A stretch of 64,000 nucleotides of DNA from Syngnathus acus (taxonomy: Eukaryota > Chordata > Actinopteri > Syngnathiformes > Syngnathidae), in the NCBI RefSeq assembly GCF_901709675.1, contig NC_051097.1, forward strand, positions 11,448,039 to 11,512,038, in the 5' to 3' direction. Shown here piece by piece: positions 23,938 through 36,300 of this stretch. Made by a program: the position numbers and the translations under genes. Every line of letters begins with the position of its first letter. Position 1 is the stretch's first letter. The notes below the pieces were generated by a model, which saw only the letters and a program-made list of their open reading frames with translations, did not search any database and had not been told where the DNA came from.

Positions 23938-26647
23938 TCAGAGTCTTCTCATTTTGACAAAGTCTTCCCGCAAGGGCTCCGCCGCGCCCCCCGCCGCGCC
24001 CGCCCCTGATTCCAGCACCTTCCCCGCCGCATCCACCACTAGGGCGCCCGGGCTGAGCGGACGGCCCGCCTGGCGCCGGGCGACGGCCTCGCACGCCGCC
24101 ACCACCTCGTCCGACTCAAAGTCAAAGTCCCCGCCGAGCTCCGGGGGATCGGCGAGCCGCCGGTCGGTCTCGGCTCGCCGGCCGAGCGTCTCCCCGGCGG
24201 CCGCCTTCTGCCGGCGCAGCGTCCGCGCCCACGCCAGGTCGTCCTGCCACAGGGCGGGCTCCCACGGGCGCAGGTGGACGGCCACCTGGAAGGACCGCAG
24301 CGCCTGTGCGCAAAAACGCACAACGATCCAGACTCAATGACACGTCGCCTAACGTTGCCTTAGGCAACGCCGCTAGCTTGATGCTAACACACAATGCAAA
24401 CTCCGTAGGCAGGCTAATGAAAGTAGCATCAATGTTCCATCAAGTGAAGAACAGTTGGTGATGAAAGGTTTCCAAGTATGCAAAACGCTGAAACGCGACT
24501 GCACATGCCTGGGTTAAAAATAGATGCGCACACACAAGCTGACTGCCTCGCATTGTGTGTCTGACTTTCACCACTTCCTATTGTATTGGCTGTAAGACGG
24601 GTTGCGCAAGAAGAGGGGGGGGGGGTATTTTTGGAGCCCCCCCCCACCCCCCACGATATGCGGTGCAACTTTCAAAGTAGCGGCGGGAAGCAATCGAGTA
24701 AAAATACAGCGGCTTTGTTTCGTTTTTTTTTTTTACTACACAGGTTTCTGTACTAAGAGTGTGCGTACTTTTGCAACTTGTGCACACGCACGCCCAGCAT
24801 ATTCAAGAGGCGACATGTTTAGCGTGGCGGCAACACTGGCAACGGCCGGCGCCTGGAGCGCTAGCAGTGATGTTTGCAGTCAACAGGCGCAAGTGACTGA
24901 TCTTAACGGCTTATCAAAAAAAAACTAGGGGGCTGAGGCCATTGTGACTCACCAGGTCGACCTCCCCCATGGTGAGCTGGGCGCGGCCCAGCGTCTGCCA
25001 GGCCTCCCACCACACGCGGCGCAGCTTCACCGCCGTCTCTGCCGCCTTGACGGCGGGGAAGGCCTCCCGCAGCGTCGTCAGCACCTGCGGCCGGCCCAAG
25101 AACAAGTCATGTCGTCAATTCAAGTTAACATTCGCGCTATTTGGGTAGGAGCCATCAGTCAGTCACCTGGGCCTTCATCTCGTACAACAGCGGGTCGTCG
25201 GGAGTCAGCTGAATGGCCTCGTCCCACTTCTTAACGGCTTCCCTGTGCCTGGGGGAAGGGAAAAAAACAAAAAAACAGGTTACTGTCTTTTGACATCTGC
25301 CGGGATTAGCGACGGCTTCAACGCAAGGCGAGATTTCAAATTTGATGTAAGCTAATGTTATGTAAGCTAACAAAAGGCCCGCGTGTTTACACAGTGAAGC
25401 CTTGCGTGATATGGCTTCTTATTGACAGATTGCTCTTGCCCAACCTTGTCATATTATCGTATGCTTGAAAGCGAAATGGCTTCCAGTCCTGTCACAGTCA
25501 TTGGCCGCTCTCTCATGTTCGTTGCGGTACAAATGGAAGTGTCGAAAGAGTCAGCAAACCACCAGCGTACCATGTGAGGAAATGAAGCAACATGTGTGTG
25601 CGCTTCCTATAGTCGGTGTGAAAGGTCCACGCTAAAAACGGGTTTCTGTGTCCACAGAAAAGACAAACAAAACATCGAATGGAACAACAAGCAAAAATCC
25701 CCTTTGGTAAAAGTGCAACGCGAGGTCGTTTTGCCGTTTTCCCAGCAGGCTCCGTTTGAGTCGGGCGACATATCGTGCGTTTGAATTTCACCCCGTGGTT
25801 CAGCCCCATTCAAAAGCAATGGCTTGAAAATCTGCCAAATAGCCGGGCCTGCAAATGTGCGTCAAAGAGGTTCAAAAGCATCACCGGGCATCATTTCCGT
25901 ACAAATGCAATTATCAGCCGTTGCCCGTGGCAACACACGGCAAGCATTTGAGGTCTCGGAGGGCAGATGGACTCATTGAAATGGAGTTAGAAGGGTCAGC
26001 TACCCGGCCGGAAAGATCAGATAACCGCTCACCGTGTAATGTCGTTTGGGATGGGGACCTGGACTGGCGCAAGCGGACAAAATCTCGGCCACTTTCTTTG
26101 AGGACATTTGACAATGGCCAAAATGGCAGACTTTCTGTCTTTTATCAGCCATGGATGTGGGAGACTTTTGGGTGGGTCAAGTCATGAGCGACAAGTTGAC
26201 CACATTTCGACTCAAAATGGCTTAAAACGGCCCAGGAAACACTTCCATCAAAATTCAAGCGGGAAAAGACGAGCGTGGTCACAAAAGAAACTCGGAAGTC
26301 AGGGCACCACTGCACTGGTGGACGTTTTTCTTGACAATGGCGCCACCTGTTGGCCGCTTTCCGTTCAAACAACAACAAACAAGAAGAAGAAGAAGAGCAA
26401 TCCTCCGAACTAACCACCTGTTTTGCTCGGCCAGCAGGACGCCTTCGTCCTTTAGCGTCTTGCTCTTGGCTGCGCACTCCTCCAGCAAGATATCCCGGCG
26501 GCGTTTGACGGCTTGCTGCCAGTCCACTTCCCCGTCGCGCCGTGACGCCGCCGCCGCCGCGGTGCCGTCGTCCGCCCCCTCGAAATGCTGAGCTGCCGAC
26601 CTCGATACCTTCTCGCCCGCTTTCCTCTTCCAGCCAAAGGATGCCAT
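23938..26647 (-). CDS. ttc33: Tetratricopeptide repeat protein 33
   Basis: Small TPR protein of poorly known function (also called OSRF). Four exons, complement(23938..24303, 24953..25084, 25167..25248, 26418..26647): 269 aa (human 262). The start MASFGWKRKAGEKVSR is diagnostic. TPR helices run from about residue 60 to 150 (KTLKDEGVLLAEQNRHREAVKKW spans the exon 1/2 join, then DEAIQLTPDD, and WWEAWQTLGRAQLTMGE in exon 3). The C-terminal region is Ala/Arg-rich and ends DFVKMRRL. The splice after AAC-AG in exon 1 is phase 2. In mammals TTC33 lies beside PTGER4, as here, which supports both calls. It is head-to-head with zmat5 across 467 bp. Confidence 0.95.
26340..26353 (-). promoter_or_regulatory. 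CTCF-like motif
   Basis: The minus strand reads CCAACAGGTGGCGC, a good match to the CTCF core. It lies in ttc33 intron 1 and faces left. Confidence 0.45.
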
Positions 26648-27114
26648 ATGCCCGGTGAGAGAGAGAGCGAGAGAGAGAGCGAGAGAGAGAGAGCGAGAGA
26701 GAGAGAGAGCGCTCGGTGTGTTCGGGTTAACTGTACAGAAAAGAGACACATGATTTAGCCCGCTCCATCGGCGTGATCATGTATATCGATTGATAAATGT
26801 GAACACGTACTATGTCAGCGCTCGACAAACAAACGCACGAGTATTCATCATAACTAGGAAAGAATCCTGACAGAGCTGGATGCGACTAGTTATGCCTGGA
26901 GACCGTGTTGACGTCATCAATACGCGACAGCTGTTCCGTTTTGGTTTGCCTTAAAAATAAAGTTAATCGGGTGACTTGAGAAGCCTCCTTACTTCGGCAC
27001 AGCACTTAAGGAAAACGATGTTGATTTCTATTTTTCTATCATGTGATCCAGGGGCTGTTTGAAAGGCAACTCATTTGAGTGATCGTGGCAAAACAAACAA
27101 AAAGCGGCGAGCTC
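26648..27114. promoter_or_regulatory. Shared bidirectional promoter, ttc33/zmat5
   Basis: The 467 bp between two head-to-head start codons. It contains a GA-rich tract of repeated GAGAGAGAGC units (26655-26711) starting a few bases upstream of the ttc33 ATG, probably in its 5' UTR, and an ACGTCATCA word at about 26910. No TATA box is obvious. The short divergent arrangement suggests a shared promoter. This is inference from layout. Confidence 0.5.
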
Positions 27115-28865
27115 ATGGGCAAAAGATATTTCTGCGACTACTGTGAGCGCTCTTTCCAGGACAACATGCACAACAGGAAAAAGCATCTGTTCGGCGTGCA
27201 GCACCAACGAGCCAAGAAGGCCTGGTTTGACCATTTCAGAAGTAAGCCAAATTTGGACCATGCTTGTCATTGGATTTGCCTTTCCAAAATGTCATGATTG
27301 TTTTTGCCAGGCTACGCCGATATTTGGAAAGACGAACAGGCAAAGAAACCCTGCAGGAAGTTCCTCCAAAGAGGTAACACCAAAACGCCGCTGTTGCTGA
27401 CAGCTCAAGCGGAAATGAAAGGTTTGAGGAGACCAATGATCAAATGTGTCGTGTGTGTGTGTTTCAGGCATTTGCGATTTTGGCCCGAGCTGCAGGTTTT
27501 CTCACATGTCCGAGGCAGAGATGTACGGTTTGCAACGGAAGATGCAAGGTAGGTGGTTGGCCGCACGAGGACGCTGTTGGCGTTGAAAAGAGAGAAAATC
27601 ATTGCGCTTTCCCGTTTTTAACAGCACGGTACAATTACCTTCTATGGACCTGTCCGTCCTTCTGTCCATTTATCTGGACCGTGTAAACAAAGCAATCGAT
27701 TTTAAAACGTAATATTTACACAAGAAATGACAAAAGGAAAATGTCTGTCTGTCCTCCAATTGACAGTGTTAGCGCTCGTGGACAGACAGACAGACAGACA
27801 GACGCGCGCATGAGGTAGCGAGCGACGCCTCGTCTTCCCCCTCTGCGCGCCAATGCTGTAAATTTGACAGTGCGGCCCCGACGCGTTGTTCCTTGACGTA
27901 TTTTGACCATAAAAGGAGCCGTGTGAGGATTTGTTACTTGATTCGAAAAATACGACGAGAGCTGCAGAGCACGCGCTGCTTGTTAAATCAAAAGACAAAT
28001 ACCGTCTAGACGTTTGTAAATAAGTGATGTTGCTGGCTCTTTGCCTCTAATGCAGTGTATGCCAAGCTTTATTGAGGCAAGGCACGGCACGTATTTGACA
28101 CTCTCCCGGCCGGCCGAAGAAAAATGTCACATATGGGGAAATAATGATGACTGAAATGCACTCACTAGTTACTCAGTGGGAATTTGGAGCCTGCTTATTT
28201 GAACACCATTATTCTCTTGCATGAATGGCAGCAGACGGAAACCTCTTGCGTAATATGCATATCTATTATACTGCCCCCTTGCGACCAAGATATGCGAAGG
28301 CCCATCAAATCAGGATGCACCAACTTTTCAATTCTGTTCTTCTATCTGAACTATACAAATGTAAAACATTTTAGAGATCTATTTTTCTGAAATGAAATCG
28401 ACATTCATAATGACGGTCATTTTCCAAGCTGTGAGGTGGAATTAGCCCATGATTCCCCGCCGCCGCCGCCGAATGTTTAAGAAGAATCTAGTCCAGACGT
28501 CGGTGAATAAGTCATGAGTCTGTCTCGCAGATGAGAGACGGCGCTCGGAGGGCTGGGAGGACCCGAGCGAGGCCCGGCCCAGCGTGGCCGCGTGGCTGAC
28601 CACCAGGGAGAAGAGGAGAAGCGGCCAGGCCAGCAAAGGGTAGGGATCGATCACGCACGCACGCAAGGCCGCCCTCCCTCCCTGGTGCCCGCTGAATGGC
28701 TTCAATTGCATTATTCATCTGCTCAGTGTGCAAGACCAGCAAGAGGAGGAGCGCACGCAAGGTGACATCCCGCCACAGATCTTCTCCATCCCGGACCTGC
28801 CACCCTCACTGGTGCCGCCTCCTCCGGGTGGCTGGAAGGCTGAGGGCAGTGCGCAGTGGGGATGA
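27115..28865 (+). CDS. zmat5: Zinc finger matrin-type 5 (U11/U12 snRNP 20 kDa)
   Basis: Component of the U11/U12 di-snRNP of the minor spliceosome; a nuclear RNA-binding protein. Five exons, join(27115..27241, 27311..27373, 27468..27548, 28531..28639, 28727..28865): 172 aa (human 170). The N-terminal U1-type C2H2 finger has C7, C10, H24 and H30. A CCCH finger has C57, C66, C72 and H76 (spacing 8-5-3), encoded across exons 2 and 3. After an acidic/basic linker the protein ends in a Pro-rich tail, LVPPPPGGW...QWG, the same ending as in mammals. Its start ATG fits the conserved [10 protein letters not shown]; an upstream in-frame extension has no family support. Mammalian ZMAT5 is also next to CABP7. 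Confidence 0.95.
27780..27803. repeat. GACA tetranucleotide microsatellite
   Basis: Six tandem ACAG/GACA units in zmat5 intron 3. Confidence 0.85.
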
Positions 28866-30341
28866 ACATTTTGTTCAAGTCAAACCTGACATTGTGCAAT
28901 TTCTCTTTTTTTAATTAGATGTCATGCGTTTGGACAGCTTTTACAATACATCAGTCTACACCTGATACGGTCAATTTTACACAAAGAAGTCAGATCGAAC
29001 ACACACACACACACACTCGCGCGCACACACACACACACACACACACATTGAACATGTTCATATATTGCTGATAATTTTGCAATCCGTAGATCCAGCATTC
29101 CAACTACATTTTTCAAAGTGCTCCACATATTTCACATTTTAAATACGTGACAAAAGGCACCTGACAGAAATGATAGATACATACTTTTTGAGGAACACTC
29201 CAAGACAAAATACACATTGACAGTAATATCTCGTGTCCCGTTCGCTATTTTTGCGTCTGTACATTGGCATCGAAGCTGCTACTTGACATGATATGTTCCG
29301 ATGAGGAGGTAAACGGCTAATGTCATGCCACGCTCACAATCTTGGTCATCGTGCGTACACGTTACATTGCTTTTATTGCATCCAAAAAATAAAAAGGGAT
29401 TCAAGTCTGCAAAGTGCACCATCGTCCACTTTGAGCATTTCCTTACCGATCCCGCTCTTGACAAACATTTTGGTCGCCATTAGCGGCACAAATACGCTTT
29501 TGCTAACATCTAAACAATTGTATTTCTTTTTTTTTTTTTTGGTATAAAATAATCCGCCTCGGAGCTAGCGCCTGACCTTCTCCAGTAAGAAAATATAAGC
29601 GGAATGCATATGTGAACTCACTTTTCTCATGATATGTCAATTTATTCTTGTCGACGACTTCAAGTGACCGTCACGGAGAAATGATCCCGACATCAAAGTT
29701 GACTCGCGCATTGTTGCATAATTTCACGCACACATGTTGCATACAATCGACGTCGATGATATTGCACACTTGTTGCACGCCCCCCTCCCCCCCAGGAATT
29801 TAGTAGTACTTTGCACACACACACACAATATCTTCCCTCATGACGATCCAAATCAAAGCGATGGCAAGGAAGAGCAATTTTGTCACAGTTTGCTGCAAAT
29901 GTCTTGTGAGGCCCCGCCTCCTTTTGTTTGTTTCGCCGTCGGATGGCAGCGGCACCTTACGATAAGCGGCACAGTTATGTCGGCAACGCGTCTCTTTGAC
30001 GAGATAAGAAAGAAGATGAGAATTCCAATCGGGGTTGTGAATGCTTTCTAAATTGCTTCATCTCAGCTGGATTCCAAACCATCCACCGTAAATGAAACAT
30101 TTCAACAACAACAACAAAAAGGTTTGGCAAGCATAATGTCGCTGCGATTGATCCAAGATGGCCTTCTGATGTCATTTGAAAGCGTAAACAACAGCTGAGT
30201 CGGCAATTTGGAATCGAGCCTCTGAAGCGGTCCCCTTACTGCACAGTGGTCGACCCGATATTTCCGTTTGTCCCGTTCGTTCTATTGCGCAAGCTGGTGA
30301 AAATACCAAGAAAGAAGATTTGCTTAGCGGGCGCGTGTGCG
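28866..30341. other. zmat5-cabp7 tail-to-tail region
   Basis: The 3' UTRs of converging genes. It holds a CA microsatellite interrupted by CTCGCGCG (28998-29047), a T run (29526-29540), a plus-strand AATAAA near 29387 and a minus-strand AATAAA at 29641-29646. These are candidate ends of zmat5 and cabp7 respectively. No additional gene is seen. Confidence 0.5.
28998..29047. repeat. CA dinucleotide microsatellite
   Basis: Two CA blocks separated by a short CG-rich interruption. Confidence 0.9.
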
Positions 30342-33300
30342 TTACTTCATTCCCCGGCGCAGCATCTGGTTGGCGGCGATGAGCATGACGCTGATGATGA
30401 AGGCGATGGCGAAGGCACAGATCAGGCTCTTGCGCACACACGTGTGCTTCTCCTGTTGCGTTGGGCTCGCTGTGGGAACAGCGTTAGCGGTTAGCCGTTA
30501 GCGTATACGCCGAGCGTGTAGCGGTATACGCACTGTCAATGTCCACGTGGGACTCGGGGCTGTTGAGATGGTTTTCCTCGGTCATGATGATGTTCTCGAT
30601 GTCCTTCATGGTGAGGTGGTCCCGGAAGGTGTCGTACAGAAGACGCTTGAGCTCGTCCACCGTCAGCTTCTGCATGTCGCACTGGCAAAAACATTTGCTC
30701 ACATTGTTGCCCGTTTGGAGGAGAGCGTTGACCTTTCCTGCGGCCTACCTTCCAAAAGACAGAATCAAAATCTGCTCCGTGAAACTTGTTGGGCATCCCG
30801 GCCGCAGACAGTTTGGGACCCAGCAAGGTGACAAACTCGTCAAAGTCCACCTGACCGTCACCTGAGACCCACCACATGACATGAAATGGGAGACCTCCTT
30901 TGAGGAGACCTCCTTTGAGGGAGCCTCACCGTCCATGTCCAGTCTCTGGATGATGACCTCCAGCTCCACCTCGTTGGGCATGTAGCCCATGGAACGCATG
31001 GCCATGCCCAGCTCCTGTTTGGAGATGAAGCCGTTGCCGTCGCGGTCAAACACTTTGAACGCTTCTCGGATTTCTGGCGGCAAGAAAAGAAGAAAAAGAT
31101 CACGTGAGAAGTCGCTGTGGACTACATCAAATGAGAGTTGCCAAAATGTGCGAGCGCACAGCAAGCCATCGACCCGAAATGGCTTAGCGCTGTGTGGAGG
31201 CCTTTATCAAGCAAGAGTTGATTGATTCCCCCCCCCCCCTTTTTTTTTGGCTGCTGGTGTGAAAGAGAAGCTTATGTTTGATCTGAGCCCGGCGGAGCGG
31301 GAGCACACATCACAGCCAAGAAGCCAAAAAGCTGCCAGACAAAGACGCTCTAAGCACAATTGCTTGCGACAGAAGGGCCGGACGGCATTTCATTAAGTGC
31401 CTTTTGGCAAGCGCTCCCTCCCTCCCTCCCTCCCTCTCGCCGGCCGCGCCGCTCCAACGACCCGCATCCCCAATATTCTCTTTCAAGCGATACCAAAGAG
31501 CATCCGGCGTGAAAAGCCGCAATCGTTTTGATTCCGTTTCATAGGCTACCTGTGCGCAGAAGGCCGCTATGTTAGCTTCCCGCGCTAGCCGGCACCTAGG
31601 TCGAGATGAGCTGAAGGCGCAAAACACCGTCGTTACAAACAATAACGCTCCGTTTTTATTGATGGACGTCGCAGTCTGCGCACGATTGCCGAGTTCCTGA
31701 ATGCTAACGCTAAGCTAGCTGGACAGTGGAGGTGAACGACAAAAGAAGGACAAAAGGCTGAAAAACAAGGTCAGCAAATACACTCAGACTAATTAGGAGG
31801 GAGGCACAGGGACACAATCACAAATAAAATGGCATGAATCGGTAGACGGAGGTCAGGACCGTTCTCGGCGGACGATAAAGAATAGACGGCGTTTCTCGGA
31901 AGCATGTTTCAGGTGACTTTTCATTTTGTCATTTGTTTACATTTCATTTGTGTTTGTGCAAAGCTAAATATGGATGGAGAGTTCAATTCCATGAGGGCTT
32001 CTTTTTGTGTTTTGTTTTGCAGCTGCAGCAACCAGTCACGCACTTTGTCATTCATAAGAACCTCAAATATTGACGGGCAATTTGCCAGCAGATTGAAAGC
32101 CATGATAAAAAGCCAACACGCACGGCTCCTGTTTGTTTTATCTTAGCCGTCGCGCTAACTCCTGTTTGAGCGCTTTTATTTCTGCTCTCCACGTGACCTT
32201 CCGCGTGGCATTTGGGACGGGGAGCTTCACGTCAACGACTTACCACCAAGGACGTCACCTGAGCGCCGCTTTTGGAGGGCAATTAAACAACAACACAAAT
32301 GCGCCTTTTTGCTCATTTGCCATCCACGTCACAATGCTTCACAGTATAAAAAAAAAAAACCCAACTGACAACCCCCCAAAACACAGAGCAGCGAATCGAA
32401 TCAGCTGTCCACCTCCCGAAGGAGTCTGGACGGCGGGGGATGAATCACGCGCTTCTATGGAGGCCCTGAAATCTTCCAATTTGCTTCACTTCTATTTTTT
32501 TTCTTCTTCTTCGTCTTCTTGAGGTGCGACACGAGCGGCTGCGGCGACCTATCGTTGCAGTGCATCAACATTTGGCGCTAAATGTCACTTGCCGCCGCCG
32601 CCGGCAATTCTATACGCTTTTCTCCATTAGCATGCGCATGCATCACTTGACAGCCCGAGGCAACACGCCATACATACATATGACATGCTTACCACATAGC
32701 GAGCGAGCGAGCGAGCGGGCTCGTGTCATGGATATGTCTCAATGCGGATGGACGCATCAATATGCGGCATATTGCGAAAAAAAAAAGGACTCAAAGCAAC
32801 CTTGGCCACTCCATTAGGTACACCATCGCAATCAGCAATCGAGCGAAGCGTGACAAACGATTGCGCCTAGCTTCATGCTATCATGAAGTTAGCATCCATC
32901 AGCAACACACACAAATGCGTAGATGCTCGTTTGTCTGTTTCCGTCTTGCCATTGGGCGGTGACCAGTCCGGGGCGCACCGGTCGCCCAAACTCACTTTGA
33001 GGACATCATTTAAGGAGCCTCCAAAGGAATGAAGGTTCAACAAATGCACCTCAAAGATTAAAAGACTGATGACAGAAGTTTTGAACTGAAGACGAAAAAG
33101 AGCAGCAGCCGTCTCGTCGCATTCAGTTCGACCTCTACTCAGCTCAGAAGTTCCAAGCACTTGACAAACACAAATTGATTTGTGAGGAAAGTGACTTTTG
33201 GCTCAATCCGATTTTTCCAAGTAGTTGAATGTGACAAGTTCCGATTGAAATCTTGCGGCGGGTTGCGACTCACCCTCCAGCTCATCCTCGGGGAGACTGA

Positions 33301-33382
33301 CGGGGGGCCGGTAGGTGAGAACATCCGGGATGGTGCAAAGCCCCTTGTACATGAACCTGGTGGTCACAGCGCGCACCGGCAT
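30342..33382 (-). CDS. cabp7: Calcium-binding protein 7 (calneuron-2)
   Basis: Golgi-membrane EF-hand calcium sensor that restrains phosphatidylinositol 4-kinase IIIbeta and trans-Golgi traffic. Five exons, complement(30342..30469, 30534..30681, 30749..30861, 30930..31073, 33274..33382): 213 aa (human 215). EF-hand 1 loop is at 46-57 (DRDGNGFISKQE) and EF-hand 2 loop at 82-93 (DMDGDGQVDFDE); both have all canonical ligands. The C-terminal EF-hands are degenerate, as in the family. A hydrophobic tail anchor at 187-204 is followed by LRRGMK, typical of calneurons. Intron 1 (31074-33273) is long and contains a CCCT tract (31407-31436) and a transposon-end-like word at 32803-32825. In mammals NF2 follows CABP7; here no NF2 exon is found. 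Confidence 0.96.
32803..32825. mobile_element. Terminus-like fragment of a fish MITE
   Basis: The word GGCCACTCCATTAGGTACACC in cabp7 intron 1 matches the terminal words of the element at 45069-45210. I see no second end nearby. Confidence 0.35.
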
Positions 33383-36300
33383 CTCTGCGTCGAGGGGAGC
33401 GAGCCGACCGCCGGGCCAAGATCCTCATGCAGCCCCCGCGCAGCGCGGCGCGGCGTGGCGAAAAATCCTTTGGATGCTCTCCCGCCCAACCTCCCTCCCT
33501 CCCTCCCGCTGCCACTTCAGCGCTGCATGATTTCTCGCCCGCCGCAGAGTATCTTCGATGACAGAGTCAGCTGGCGCAACACCCACCGCAGCCCCGATCG
33601 GCAGATGTCTGCAAAAACACGACGGCCAGGGAGAAGAAGAAGGAAAAAGAAAAAAAAATCACATTGTGGTGTTTGCGGCGCACGCGGCTTCTTGCGTGCG
33701 TGCGTGCTGCAAACTACTTGGCGCCTCCTCGGTGCGGCATCAACGCGCCTCGGAACGCTCACTCCCGGGAGGCAAGCAGCATCTCTGCCCGTTTCCAGGG
33801 ATTCCTGGGGACCCCCTTCCTTCTCTTGTCTGCCCCTCTCACGACTGAGTGCCACTCACCCACTCGCTCGCTCACTCACTCACTCACTCACTCTCTCCAC
33901 CCCTCCCTCTCTCTCTCTCTTGCGCTCGCTCTCTCCACACACACATAAACACGCCGACTGATATCCAGAAGACACACTCACATTTACACACAAAGGGCCG
34001 CTGAGTTGTGTAGCAGCTGTCAAGGCCCTCGACGTGCTTCCTGTTGACGCAGCATCCCAAGCAACCGGTGGTCCAACGCAATGGCCGAGGATGGAACCCT
34101 CGACCCACCTGTGGGTCGGGAGACGACCGCTTACACACCTGCATACAAATTGATGGAAGAAAAATCCTACTTCTTGCTAGCCACGCACAGCTAGTCTGCT
34201 TTTTATGCTCATCTCATCCAATTTTAATTAGTGGCATTTTTCATGAATGTCTGTTTACCCTTCACTAACGATTGGCGCTCCCATCACTTTTTATTATCCT
34301 CGTTATTTTTATTATTGCCGAGTTACGAGCCCGGTCTTTGTTTTTGCGTCGACGGATGATGATGAGGACGGGATTATGCAAAGCATTCTCGTCTTCTTCC
34401 TAATTGGACCATCTTTTGATGAACGGACGCTCGTAAATTGTCCATTTCTTTTCGAGTATCATTTCATTGTCTTGCGCTCTTTGATTGCCTCACAAAATTA
34501 GATTTTAACCGAATGTGTGTGTGTTGTTTTATTGTAACCTCAGCAAATGAAAGGGGTTGGAGGCACAAAAGTAAATTTGCATTTTGATTTGAAACGAAAC
34601 AAACGTCCGCTTAGCGGCTCCCTGCTCAACTTTTCTTTTGGGTTACTTCAGATCCAATTTGGTAAAAAAACAAAATGGTGCAAAAGGAAGCTTCACACTG
34701 AATAACAATGGCAGCAGCTGACTTGCGTCCAAGTTGTGTTGTGGCAACACACATTTTGCTGCCCACCCAATCCCTTCTTCCCACAAATGGAAGCACAGAT
34801 GTCCACTTGAATATCTGGCAGAGCAACAACGATCCAACCTGCGCCATCAAGTTGGAGCCACTCGATTCTGACAAGCACTGAGCCGGCCGGCCGGACTCTC
34901 TCCGCAGTCATTACTGTTAAGTTAATTAAGGAGAAGGTGAACACCCACGACCCGCCAAACCCCCGCGGCGACCGCACTCAATGTCACATCCGCGGTACGG
35001 CCAATCCAAATCAAACCGAGCCAGCCTGAGGGGCGGGCGCAGTGTGCCACCGACACCGCCGAGGCAACGGACCTGAAAGGTCTCTCACACACATCACATT
35101 CCTCCCAGAACAATCTCACACTGTGGCGCACATGGACACACACTTTTCGGCCAAATTAGCTGAAGAAAGGAAAGCATGAAATAAGAGAAAAATATGAGTG
35201 AGCATGAAAAAAGCAACAAAATGGAGAAGATGAACTTCGCAAAAAGGGAAGAGAAAAAACCTGATCGCATTTGCTATCGAACGAGTGATTTTTGGGACAG
35301 GAACAAAGCACATTTTTACTCAAGCCACCGCATCTGTTTGCTCGTTAGGTGCAAAACAACGTGGATAAACGGCGCCATTTTGAAAAAAAGGACACTTTAC
35401 AATTCATGGCTTCGTGGGTCGAGTTAACGAGGTCGTATAGCGGACGTCGTGACTTTACGTCGGCGGTGTCATTGGGAGACGTTGACATTCATCCGCTGCT
35501 GCATATGTTCATTATTCGCTTCACGAAAACAAGAAGGAGCAGGAGGAGGAGCACGCTTTCCATCTCCCGGGATCAGGTGGGTCATTTTGAAAACAAACAA
35601 TTTGCAACAGCCTGGCTGGCCCTGACCAACGGCAAACGCAATCGAATCCTTCAAGCTAACAGCGCAGAAACAAGTTGAAGGCTGGAGAGAAAAAATAAAA
35701 TAAAAAATCCCATCAGCGCCCGCTGCATCCAAACATGGCGGCGCCGAGGATTCATTTGTGATTATTGATCGTGTCGGTAATTGAGTGAAGGACCTTTCGG
35801 GTTCCAGAAAAATATGAGGTCGCCCAACAGGCGACGTAGGGTCGTGAGCGGATTGCTAATAGCTTAGCGACATTGGCTGCATTAGGGAAGGCCCAAAACA
35901 CAATTGGCTGAGATGAAAAATACAGCTGCCAGATGTTTTATGGATGGATTAAATTTCATTTTGCCGATCCCACAGAGTGCCGCTATTGATTTTTCACAAA
36001 GAGTTTCTTGATTCTGGTCCGGCGTCCGTCATGACGGATCTCCTTCATTACCTGCGGCTCAGGCAGATGGCACGCGTTGTCATTAACGGGACGCTCCCGT
36101 GAATTATTCATCCCGGATCGGGCCGACCGATAATCGCCGCCCCGCGTCTTTTTATTGAATGTCGAGACATTGCGAGCGACACATCCGAGTGATGTATTAA
36201 AACATAATGAGGCCGCGGGTTGGCACGCTGGCCCGGCGAAGGACGGACGAGCCGCGTCGAGAAGAAGAAGAATTGCCCAGGCCAGCCCGTGGAAAAATCT

